Origin: JAFGPS01 sp964570855
GTDB lineage: Bacteria > Planctomycetota > Phycisphaerae > Sedimentisphaerales > Anaerobacaceae
DNA: 64,000 nt
NCBI GenBank assembly: GCA_964570855.1
Contig: CAZMZR010000004.1
Coordinates: 3,206-67,205, forward strand
Direction of reading: 5' to 3'
Of the stretch, positions 36,463 to 43,842 are shown in pieces. The notes below the pieces were generated by a model, which was given only the letters and a program-made list of their open reading frames with translations, was not told the origin of the DNA and did not search any database. The position numbers and the translations under genes were made by a program. Each line of letters starts with the position of its first letter. Position 1 is the first letter of the stretch.

Positions 36463-37422
36463 TCAGGTTTGTACTGCTTCGGCTCTCGAGCGGGCCAACT
36501 GGTCAACCGCAACCGCGGCGATAATAATTGCTCCGATAACTATTAACTGCACGTTGGTCGATATTCCAAGTAGCGTACAGCCGTTTCGTAAAAAGCTTAT
36601 CAGTAATGTCCCTATTATCGTGCCGGTTATAGAACCCCTGCCGCCGGACAGACTCGCACCGCCGATAACCACCGAAGCGATAATATCCAGTTCGAGTGTG
36701 ATGCCCGCCGTCGGCTGGGCCGAGACGGTCCGGCTGGTCGCTATCATCGACGCTATACCTACAAAAAGTCCCGTGAGAGAATAAATATAAATAAGATTTC
36801 TATCCACATTGACGCCGGCGTGGAAAGCCGCTTCGCGGTTCGAGCCGATGGCATAGGTATAGCGCCCCAACCGGGTATATCGTAAGATAAAACCGGCAAC
36901 AGCTACGAAAAAAATGAAAGCCAAAACCGAGACGGGGACACCAAGCACAACCCCGCTGCCGAGATATTTGTAGCTCGGCACGTTATAGGGCTGGCCGTTG
37001 TTCATCACATATGATATGCCGCGGAACGCGCTCATCGTGCCAAGTGAGACGATAAAAGGAGGCAGCTTGAGCTTCGTGATAAGAGCTCCGTTCAAAAAGC
37101 CGCAGACAAGACCCGCTAATATCCCAACAATGGTACCTAAAACAAGAGCGCCCCCCTGCGGGTCGGCACCTCCGACGGCGATCATTGCCACCGCCCCGGC
37201 CATTCCCGAAAGAGCCAGCATCGAACCGACGGAAAGGTCTATCCCGCCGGAGATAATTACATACGTCATGCCGAGAGCGATAATACCGTTGACGCTCGAA
37301 CGGCGGAAAACATTCAGAAAATTATCCAGTGTCAGAAAGGTATCCGGCTCATAAGCAGCCAGAAAACAGATTATTAACATCAGGCTCCCGAAAGGAAGTA
37401 ACTGTCTCACGAATTTATTCAT
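36463..37422 (-). CDS. Sugar ABC transporter permease, RbsC-like
   Basis: This is a 319-residue inner-membrane protein of the ribose/xylose/galactose permease family with about 8-10 helices. Typical pieces are NVFRRSSVNGIIALGMTYVIISGGIDLSVGSMLALSG, NGALITKLKLPPFIVSLGTM, YAIGSNREAAFHAGVNV and VIGGASLSGGRGSITGTIIGTLLI. It starts directly after the ATPase stop and is the last gene of a binding protein x2 - ATPase - permease operon. The sugar is not readable from sequence. Confidence 0.93.
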   Translation of the reverse strand: MNKFVRQLLPFGSLMLIICFLAAYEPDTFLTLDNFLNVFRRSSVNGIIALGMTYVIISGGIDLSVGSMLALSGMAGAVAMIAVGGADPQGGALVLGTIVGILAGLVCGFLNGALITKLKLPPFIVSLGTMSAFRGISYVMNNGQPYNVPSYKYLGSGVVLGVPVSVLAFIFFVAVAGFILRYTRLGRYTYAIGSNREAAFHAGVNVDRNLIYIYSLTGLFVGIASMIATSRTVSAQPTAGITLELDIIASVVIGGASLSGGRGSITGTIIGTLLISFLRNGCTLLGISTNVQLIVIGAIIIAAVAVDQLARSRAEAVQT

Positions 37423-38952
37423 TTATTTGGTCTCCACCGCCGCCAGGTGCATTACTTCTTCCTGTGTCGTTTCGTCGGTCGTCAAATTGCCTGCAAGCCG
37501 TCCTCGACGCATTATCAGAATCCTGTCCGCAATTCCGAAAAGCTCGGGCAGCTCGGACGAAATAAACAATATTGCTTTGCCCTGCTCGGCGAGCCGGTTC
37601 AAAAGTGTATATACTTCTTTTTTCGCTCCCACATCGATACCGCGCGTCGGCTCATCGAAAATCATGAATTTGGAATTGGCCAGAAGCCATCTCGCAATGA
37701 GCACTTTTTGCTGGTTCCCGCCGGAGAGCGAATCGACCGGTGCCTGCGGGCCCAGCCATTTGATTGCAATACGTTCGGCAACCTCCGCCGCGATTCTACT
37801 TTCTCCGGCCGGATTGATAAAATTTTTCATTCCAATCTCCACGAGGTTCGGCAGCGTAATATTCCAGCTACACGGAAGCTGCAGACACAGGCCGGTTCGT
37901 TTGCGGTCCTCGGTGAGAAATGCAATGTTGCTGGATATCGCATCGGCGGGGGAATTAATCTTTAACTGCCTGCCTTCGAGGAAAATTTTGCCGGATGTTT
38001 TCTTATCGACCCCGAATATCGCCTGGGCCACCTCCGTTCGACCGGCGCCGACAAGCCCGGCCATACCTACAATCTCGCCGGACTTGATTTCAAAGGATAC
38101 GTCGTGAATATTTCCAGCCGATGAAAGATTCTCCACGCGGACGCAAACGTCACCAATTGTAACATTACGACCCGGAAAGAATTCGTTCAGCTCGCGCCCG
38201 ACCATATAGCAAACGATTTGCGAAATATCGAGCTTTGTCACCAATTCGGAATGAACCACCCTGCCGTCGCGTAAAACGGTGACATCGTCGGCCAAATCCA
38301 CAATTTCTTCCAGTCGATGCGAAATATAAATTATGGAAATACCCTGCCCGCGTAACTCTTTTACGATTTTGAAAAGACGTTCCGCATCGCTTTCGGACAA
38401 AGAAGAGGTAGGCTCATCCATCACAATAATCGAGGCTTTACGCATCAAAGCCTTGAGCACTTCGACAATCTGGCAGTCCCCCGTCGATAAATTCTGCACC
38501 ACGGCCGTCGGATTCACATCGAAGTTCAACCTTTTGGCCAGTTCCTCTGTATTTCCGATCATAGCTTTGTAGTCAATGGTGAACGGTAAACTGCCCGGCG
38601 GCTCATTGCCGAGAAAAATATTCTCAGCCACCGTCATATCCTCGGCCAGTTCAAGCTCCTGATATATCATAGAGACTCCGGCCGCCAGTGCCTGTTCGGG
38701 TTTATCAAAGGCGTAAGGTCTGTCGTTGATTTCAATCGAGCCTTTATCCGGTTTATAAACGCCGGAGAGAATTTTCATCAGCGTCGATTTGCCCGCCCCA
38801 TTTTCCCCCACGAGCGCGTGTACTGTCCCGGCCCGAACAGTAAAACTAACATCAGAAAGTGCCTGAACCGGACCGAACCGTTTCGATACGTCCGTCATCT
38901 GCAAAGCAATATTGCTTTGGGGGGATTTGCCTTCGCGATTTATCTGTATCAT
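37423..38952 (-). CDS. Sugar ABC transporter ATPase, RbsA-like (two cassettes)
   Basis: This 509-residue protein has two ABC domains, as in RbsA/MglA/XylG. The first has Walker A GENGAGKST (around residue 53), signature LSTGDCQIVEV and Walker B SIIVMDEPTSSLSE. The second has a degenerate Walker A (GLVGAGRTE) with signature LSGGNQQKV and FMIFDEPTRGIDVGAK. The degenerate second site is normal for this family. Its ATG overlaps the preceding binding-protein stop by four bases (ATGA). Confidence 0.95.
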   Translation of the reverse strand: MIQINREGKSPQSNIALQMTDVSKRFGPVQALSDVSFTVRAGTVHALVGENGAGKSTLMKILSGVYKPDKGSIEINDRPYAFDKPEQALAAGVSMIYQELELAEDMTVAENIFLGNEPPGSLPFTIDYKAMIGNTEELAKRLNFDVNPTAVVQNLSTGDCQIVEVLKALMRKASIIVMDEPTSSLSESDAERLFKIVKELRGQGISIIYISHRLEEIVDLADDVTVLRDGRVVHSELVTKLDISQIVCYMVGRELNEFFPGRNVTIGDVCVRVENLSSAGNIHDVSFEIKSGEIVGMAGLVGAGRTEVAQAIFGVDKKTSGKIFLEGRQLKINSPADAISSNIAFLTEDRKRTGLCLQLPCSWNITLPNLVEIGMKNFINPAGESRIAAEVAERIAIKWLGPQAPVDSLSGGNQQKVLIARWLLANSKFMIFDEPTRGIDVGAKKEVYTLLNRLAEQGKAILFISSELPELFGIADRILIMRRGRLAGNLTTDETTQEEVMHLAAVETK

Positions 38953-39911
38953 TCCAAATTAAGTAAAGTTTTAATCTCCGGCTCTTCCAATCGCTTCAAA
39001 GTCACTAATTCGACGCCGGTATCCAAACGTTTGACGACCTCTTTGCCATCTAACTTAGCGACTACCGCTTTAACGCCTTCATAGCCCATTTTATACGGAT
39101 TTTGGACAACAAGTGAATCAATCGCCCCGGATTTGAGACCTTCGATGAGCAGCTCACCGGCATCGAAACCTACCATTTTCATTTTGCCGGAGCGTCCCTG
39201 ACTTTGCATCGCCCGTAACGCCCCGACCGAAGTGGACTCATTGCAGGCATACAGGCCGTCAAGCTCGGCATTTTTCGTCAGCAAATCCTCGGTCGCCTGT
39301 AACGCCGTCTCAACCGTATCAAGGCCATACTTGGTATCCACGATTTTTATCTCAGGAAATTCTTTCTCGATGGTCTCTATAAAGCCGGCTTCGCGTTTCT
39401 CCGTCGAAGCCGAACCGGGCGCATACTTAATTACTACAATATTGCCCCGACCTGCGAGAATCTCTCCCATCCGCCTTGCCGCTATTACGCCCCCTTTGTA
39501 GTTGTCCGTCGCCACAAACGAGACAATTCTTTCGGTTTCTATTTCCGAATCGATAATCACGCATGGGATATTCTTTTCAAAAACTTTCTCCACCGAAGGA
39601 ACCAGGGCCTTACGGTCGTTCGGCGCAAGAACGATACCGGAAATCTTTCGTACAATAAAGTCCTCGACGATTTGTATCTGTTTTTCGCGGTCACCCTCAC
39701 GTTCCGGGCCGTTCCAGAAGATTTTCACTCCGGTCTCCTGAGCCGCTCTCTCGGCACCGGCGTGAATGGACTTCCAGAAAAGATGCGTAGTCCCCTTCGG
39801 GATAACGGCGATTCGGCGCTGCCCCTTGTCTGTTCCTTTCGTTACAAGACCGATTACAACGAAAAGAACCGCCAGAACGATAAGGATAATTACCGGTAAG
39901 ATTTTTTTCAT
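38949..39911 (-). CDS. Sugar-binding protein of ABC transporter, copy 1
   Basis: This is 320 residues from ATG 39911, preceded by AGGG; an ATG at 39929 is less likely. It is an RbsB-type periplasmic binding protein: IAVIPKGTTHLFWKSIHAGAERAA, VKIFWNGP, VIIDSEIETERIVSFVATDNYKGG, ELDGLYACNESTSVGALRAM and KMKMVGFDAG. The N-terminus is one long hydrophobic helix without a lipobox Cys, so it may stay membrane anchored. About three quarters of its residues match the neighbouring copy at 40006, so the two arose by tandem duplication. Confidence 0.92.
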   Translation of the reverse strand: MKKILPVIILIVLAVLFVVIGLVTKGTDKGQRRIAVIPKGTTHLFWKSIHAGAERAAQETGVKIFWNGPEREGDREKQIQIVEDFIVRKISGIVLAPNDRKALVPSVEKVFEKNIPCVIIDSEIETERIVSFVATDNYKGGVIAARRMGEILAGRGNIVVIKYAPGSASTEKREAGFIETIEKEFPEIKIVDTKYGLDTVETALQATEDLLTKNAELDGLYACNESTSVGALRAMQSQGRSGKMKMVGFDAGELLIEGLKSGAIDSLVVQNPYKMGYEGVKAVVAKLDGKEVVKRLDTGVELVTLKRLEEPEIKTLLNLE

Positions 39912-40005
39912 AATATGCCCTGTTTTCAATTCAACTTTTCAAAACGGGTTCACACTCCATACGAATTCACCTGCTGTTAAGCGATCCGTGTTTGTCTCGA
40001 TCTTA

Positions 40006-40968
40006 TCATTGCAGGTTAAGAAGGTCCTTGATGGCAGGTTCTTCCAGACGCTCGATTGTCACTAATTCGACGCCGGTATCGATACGTTTGGGCACACTCT
40101 TACCATCGAGCTTTGCAAGCACAGCTTTGACACCTTCATAGCCCATTTTATAGGGATTCTGCACGACAAGCGAATCGATAACGCCCGACTTGAGGCCGTT
40201 AACAAGGGCGTCTTCGGCGTCGAAGCCAACCATTTTCACCTTATCCGTTCGCCCCTGGCTCTGCAAAGCCTGCATGGCGCCTACCGCGGTGGAGGCGTTA
40301 CATGCATACAGGCCGTCAAGCTCGGTATTTTTCGTAAGCATATCCTCGGTCGCCTGCAAAGCGGTTTCCACTGTGCCCATCCCGTATTGCTCATCCACAA
40401 TTTCGATATCGGGAAACTCTTTTTTAATCGTATCGATAAATCCGTTCTCCCGCTGGGTCGTGGAGTCCGAATTCGGCACATACCTGACAACGATAATTTT
40501 ACCTTTACCGTTAAGAATCTGGCCCATCCGCTTGGCCGCGAGCACACCGCCCCTGTAATTGTCCGTCGCAGCAAAGCTCACAATCTTGTCCGTTTCTATT
40601 CCCGAATCGATAATCACACAGGGAATGTCGTTTTCGTACATCTTCTCTACCGAAGGGACCAATGCCTTGCTGTCGAGCGGTGCAAGAACAACACCCGATA
40701 CCTTTTTAACAAGGAAATCCTCGATAATCTGTATCTGTTCTTCCCGGTCGGTTTCGAGCTTCGGGCCGTTCCAGAAAATTTTCACACCGGCCTCTTCTCC
40801 GGCCTTTTTCGCACCTTCATGGACCGACTGCCAGAAGATATGCGTTGTACCTTTAGGAATCACGGCGATTTTTACTTCGCCCTCGCTCCGGCCTTTCCGC
40901 GTGATGCCAATCACAATAAAAATAACAGCAATCGCCGCCAGGACTATAACAGGTAAGAATTTTTTCAT
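40006..40968 (-). CDS. Sugar-binding protein of ABC transporter, copy 2
   Basis: This 320-residue RbsB-type protein is the first gene of the operon and a close paralogue of the next. Shared pieces include IAVIPKGTTHIFWQSVHEGA, VKIFWNGP, ALVPSVEK, CVIIDSGIETDKIVSF, ALQATED and SLVVQNPYKMGYEGVKAV. Differences cluster in places that line the sugar cleft (for example LAPLDSK against LAPNDRK, and CNASTAVGAMQ against CNESTSVGALR), which would fit different ligands or affinities; this is inference. It has an N-terminal membrane anchor without lipobox. A promoter lies 50-80 bases upstream. Confidence 0.92.
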   Translation of the reverse strand: MKKFLPVIVLAAIAVIFIVIGITRKGRSEGEVKIAVIPKGTTHIFWQSVHEGAKKAGEEAGVKIFWNGPKLETDREEQIQIIEDFLVKKVSGVVLAPLDSKALVPSVEKMYENDIPCVIIDSGIETDKIVSFAATDNYRGGVLAAKRMGQILNGKGKIIVVRYVPNSDSTTQRENGFIDTIKKEFPDIEIVDEQYGMGTVETALQATEDMLTKNTELDGLYACNASTAVGAMQALQSQGRTDKVKMVGFDAEDALVNGLKSGVIDSLVVQNPYKMGYEGVKAVLAKLDGKSVPKRIDTGVELVTIERLEEPAIKDLLNLQ

Positions 40969-41018
40969 AATATCACTCCCAGGATAAACTTTTAATTACC
41001 AAACGCTTCGAGACCCAG

Positions 41019-41047
41019 ATGATAAAAAGTCCGCGTTAATCAGTCAA
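41019..41047 (-). promoter_or_regulatory. Promoter of the sugar ABC operon
   Basis: On the minus strand TTGACT (41042-41047) and TATCAT (41019-41024) are 17 bases apart. Just downstream an AAACGCTT core (41001-41008) resembles a LacI-family half-perfect operator; that second point is weak. Confidence 0.65.
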
Positions 41048-41115
41048 TAAAATATATATGCCCACAGGAAATTCCAAAATTGTTATAAAAAGAGGATAAA
41101 ATTCCGAAGCCGCTG

Positions 41116-41144
41116 TTGACACGACCTTTTTTTCATTATATTAT
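41116..41144 (+). promoter_or_regulatory. Promoter of the kdsB operon
   Basis: TTGACA (41116-41121) and TATTAT (41139-41144) are 17 bases apart. About 100 bases of untranslated leader follow before the GTG of kdsB, with a GTCGC/GCGAC hairpin in it. This promoter probably also reads through the two-gene cassette and pyrG. Confidence 0.7.
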
Positions 41145-41250
41145 AAGAGCCCAGTTGGAATTTCGAGGTCGCACAGGCAACGCGACGGCTCAGTTCCCTG
41201 AATATGAACAATTTACCCGAAAAAACAGATATATCGACGTAAAGGACTAA

Positions 41251-42072
41251 GTGAAGATTATTGCTGTTATACCGGCCCGATACAGTTCGACAAGATTGGC
41301 CGGTAAGGTTCTCGCCAAAGATACAGGCAAATTCCTCATCCAGCACACCTACGAGCGGGCCTGCTTAGCTAAATTACCAGAACGAGTAATTATCGCCGCC
41401 GACAATGAAAAAATTGTTGCCGCCGCCGAATCTTTCGGAGCCGAGTGCGTCCTGACCTCGGTTGACCATCAAAGCGGCACCGACCGTATCGCCGAAGCCG
41501 TAGCGGATTTGGATGTCGATATCGTTGTAAATATCCAGGCCGATGAACCGGAAATCAATCCGGAACATATCGACAAGGTTGCGAAGCTTCTTGTCGATAA
41601 TCCAAGCTATCCGATGGCGACTTTGGTAGCGCCATTCGAGAACGCCGCAGATGTGGCCAATCCCAATATCGTAAAAGTAATTGTCTCGTCGTGCGTGATG
41701 TGTGATGCGTCGTCCGAAGGAAAAACGCAATACGCAATACGCAAAACGCAATACGAAGCCGGTAAGGCAATTTACTTCTCCCGCTCAGTTATACCATACG
41801 ACAGACAGAGTGGTGGCATTGGAAATATAGATATTTATCTTCGCCATCTTGGCATTTACGCCTATCGCAAGGATTTTTTATTAAAGATAACTTCCATGCC
41901 ACAGACTCCTCTGGAGAAAATCGAAAAACTCGAGCAGTTGCGAGCGATTGAAAACGGCTATGGAATTTTAGTCGGCAAGGTCGAGCACACCTGTGACGGT
42001 ATAGACACACCCGAACAATACGCCGAGTTTGTGAAAAGACAACATACAATTAAAATAAGGACACAAAAATGA
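41251..42072 (+). CDS. kdsB: CMP-KDO synthetase with an in-frame insertion
   Basis: KdsB activates KDO with CTP for lipopolysaccharide synthesis, so the cell probably has an outer membrane. The 273 residues start at GTG 41251 (AAAGGA upstream). Typical motifs are IAVIPARYSSTRLAGKVLA, ADNEKIVAAAESFGAECVLTSVDHQSGTDRIAEA, VNIQADEPEI, YFSRSVIPYDR, HLGIYAYRKDFL and LEKIEKLEQLRAIENG. The family is about 245-255 residues. The excess lies at residues about 145-168, between VKVI and AIYFSR, where one short loop is expected. That DNA is made of short GTGATGCGT and ACGCAATACGC-type repeats. The fold may tolerate it as a surface loop. The gene's stop overlaps the next ATG by four bases. Confidence 0.93.
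   Translation: MKIIAVIPARYSSTRLAGKVLAKDTGKFLIQHTYERACLAKLPERVIIAADNEKIVAAAESFGAECVLTSVDHQSGTDRIAEAVADLDVDIVVNIQADEPEINPEHIDKVAKLLVDNPSYPMATLVAPFENAADVANPNIVKVIVSSCVMCDASSEGKTQYAIRKTQYEAGKAIYFSRSVIPYDRQSGGIGNIDIYLRHLGIYAYRKDFLLKITSMPQTPLEKIEKLEQLRAIENGYGILVGKVEHTCDGIDTPEQYAEFVKRQHTIKIRTQK
41686..41757 (+). repeat. Short-repeat tract inserted in the kdsB reading frame
   Basis: The first half holds three variants of GTGATG(C/T)GT. The second half holds ACGCAATACGCAATACGC and then AAAACGCAATACG, a roughly 7-base period. It is in frame and encodes about 24 residues absent from normal KdsB. Similar words occur in intergenic tracts near 2950, 32050, 33800 and 63840. Confidence 0.8.
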
Positions 42073-43217
42073 TAGTTTCATATTTACATCTCAAGAACTG
42101 GAAAAATTTCCGTTCAGTTGATGTTCCAATGAGTAATCGTGTGTTTTTAGCTGGTCCTAATGCTTGTGGGAAATCAAATTTCCTTGATGTTTTAAGGTTC
42201 TTAAGAGATATTTCGAAAAGAGGGGGCGGTTTACAACAAGCTATTCAGGATAGGGGGGGGATATCAAAAATCCGATGTTTATCCGCCAGACAGGAACCAG
42301 ATGTAGAAATTGAAGTTCATTTGGCAAACAATACTAATGAACCACCTTTATGGAAATATTCTATAGCTATAAAACAACAACCGAGAGGTAGTAGGCTTTC
42401 TTACTTAGTATATGAAAGAATATGGTCTGGAAATGAGCGAATCCTAAATAGGCCAGATGAAAATGACAAAAAAGATGAGTTGCGATTGACGCAGACTCAT
42501 CTTGAGCAAATTAGTGCGAACGAACGTTTTAGAGATGTAGCAAAGTTTTTTGATTCAATACTTTACCTTCATTTAGTACCACAACTAGTTCGTAATCCAA
42601 AAGCATTCACTGGACCTGGAATTACCGGTGATCCTTTTGGTAGGAATTTTCTTGAAAGAGTTGTCAGAACCCAGGCACGAACTCGAAGATCACGTTTAAC
42701 AAAAATCGAGAAAGCACTTGTGAAAGCCGTACCCCAATTAAAACATTTAACTGACATTAAAGATGAAGCAGGCATACCGCATTTAGAAGCGGTTTATGAA
42801 CATTGGAGACCCCAAGGTGCAAAACAAAGAGAAGATCAATTTTCTGATGGTACTTTAAGGCTGATAGCTCTCTTATGGTCTTTATTGGGAAGTGAATCCC
42901 TATTACTTCTCGAAGAACCTGAGCTTTCACTAAATGCTGCTATTGTTAGAACGCTTCCATCTATGATATACCGTTTACAAAGTAAAGAAAAACGGCAAGT
43001 TATAATTAGTACTCACAGTGCAGATTTACTTTCTGATAAGGGTATTGGTGGTGAAGAAGTGTTACTGCTTACCCCGCTCTCAGAAGGAACAGATGTAAAG
43101 GTTGCTGCATCAATACAAGAGGTGAAAAATCTTCTTGAGAATGGTTTCACGGTAGCCGAAGCAGTAATTCCACGTACAGAACCTAAAAGTATTCAGGGAT
43201 TTTTATTCGATGTCTGA
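42069..43217 (+). CDS. AAA (AAA_21/OLD-like) ATPase of a two-gene cassette
   Basis: This 382-residue ABC-type ATPase of the RecF/OLD/AAA_21 kind opens with YLHLKNWKNFRSVDVPMSNRVFLAGPNACGKSNFLDVLRFL. Walker A is GPNACGKS at about 29-36. Near the C-terminus come the signature-like FSDGTLRLIALLWSLL, Walker B SLLLLEEPELSLN (around 280), and VIISTHSADLLS, whose His is the usual switch. The middle is a divergent helical/coil region. There is no nuclease domain in this protein. It overlaps kdsB by four bases (ATGA) and the next gene by eight. Base composition is clearly more AT-rich than kdsB and pyrG. The likely role is the sensor/motor half of a defence pair. Confidence 0.85.
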   Translation: MIVSYLHLKNWKNFRSVDVPMSNRVFLAGPNACGKSNFLDVLRFLRDISKRGGGLQQAIQDRGGISKIRCLSARQEPDVEIEVHLANNTNEPPLWKYSIAIKQQPRGSRLSYLVYERIWSGNERILNRPDENDKKDELRLTQTHLEQISANERFRDVAKFFDSILYLHLVPQLVRNPKAFTGPGITGDPFGRNFLERVVRTQARTRRSRLTKIEKALVKAVPQLKHLTDIKDEAGIPHLEAVYEHWRPQGAKQREDQFSDGTLRLIALLWSLLGSESLLLLEEPELSLNAAIVRTLPSMIYRLQSKEKRQVIISTHSADLLSDKGIGGEEVLLLTPLSEGTDVKVAASIQEVKNLLENGFTVAEAVIPRTEPKSIQGFLFDV

Positions 43218-43824
43218 AATACCTATAAACCTGATATTTGAAGATAGTTTGAGCGGAGCAGTCCTTTGCAAGCTCCTCAATAATTCTAAACAAAATTATA
43301 TAATTGGCATTAAACACAGGAGTGCTGGTTTTGGATGGATTAAGAAAAAGATCGATGGGTTTAATAAAACAGCAAAAGGAATGCCTTACTTAATTCTAAC
43401 GGACCTTGACATAACCGAATGTCCTCCATCATTAATGAAAGCATGGTTCTCAGTAACCAAACACCATAACCTTATTTTCTGTGTAGCTGTTCGAGAAGTT
43501 GAATCATGGCTTTTGGCTTGCAGGACTGCTTTCGCTAAGTTTCTGAAAATCAAAGAAGAGTTAATACCAACCAATGTTGAGGAAATTCAAGACACTAAAA
43601 ACTATCTGATTGAACTAGTTAAAAAATCTCCCCAAAGACAACTACGCGAAGACATTGTCCCGGCACCAAATAGTACAGCCAAAATAGGACCTGATTACAA
43701 CGGACGACTAATATATTTCGTTGAAAAGCTGTGGGATCCGAACGCCGCTAAAGAGTTTTCACCAAGTTTGCGGAGAACAATCGAAATTCTTGATAATTTT
43801 CAACCTATTTTACAACAAAATTAA
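43210..43824 (+). CDS. TOPRIM/DUF4276-like partner of the AAA ATPase
   Basis: This 204-residue protein overlaps the ATPase gene by eight bases. The order NLIFEDSLSGAVL (acidic residue near 11), YLILTDLDITECPP (Asp pair near 66-68) and VAVREVESWLLACR fits the TOPRIM-like fold of DUF4276-type proteins found beside AAA_21 ATPases. The C-terminal half has ELIPTNVEEIQDTKNYL, QRQLREDIVPAPNSTAKIGPDYNGRLIYFV and PSLRRTIEIL, which I recognise as a conserved block of this partner family. It could be a metal-dependent nuclease or ATPase-controlled effector; no activity is proven. AT-rich like its partner. pyrG follows after 18 bases. Confidence 0.75.
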   Translation: MSEIPINLIFEDSLSGAVLCKLLNNSKQNYIIGIKHRSAGFGWIKKKIDGFNKTAKGMPYLILTDLDITECPPSLMKAWFSVTKHHNLIFCVAVREVESWLLACRTAFAKFLKIKEELIPTNVEEIQDTKNYLIELVKKSPQRQLREDIVPAPNSTAKIGPDYNGRLIYFVEKLWDPNAAKEFSPSLRRTIEILDNFQPILQQN

Positions 43825-43842
43825 AAAGTAAGGTATTATTAC

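Noticed and set aside
37423..38952. Degenerate second ATP site as evidence of a broken ATPase
   Set aside because: A degenerate second Walker A (GLVGAGRTE) is normal in RbsA/MglA-type proteins.
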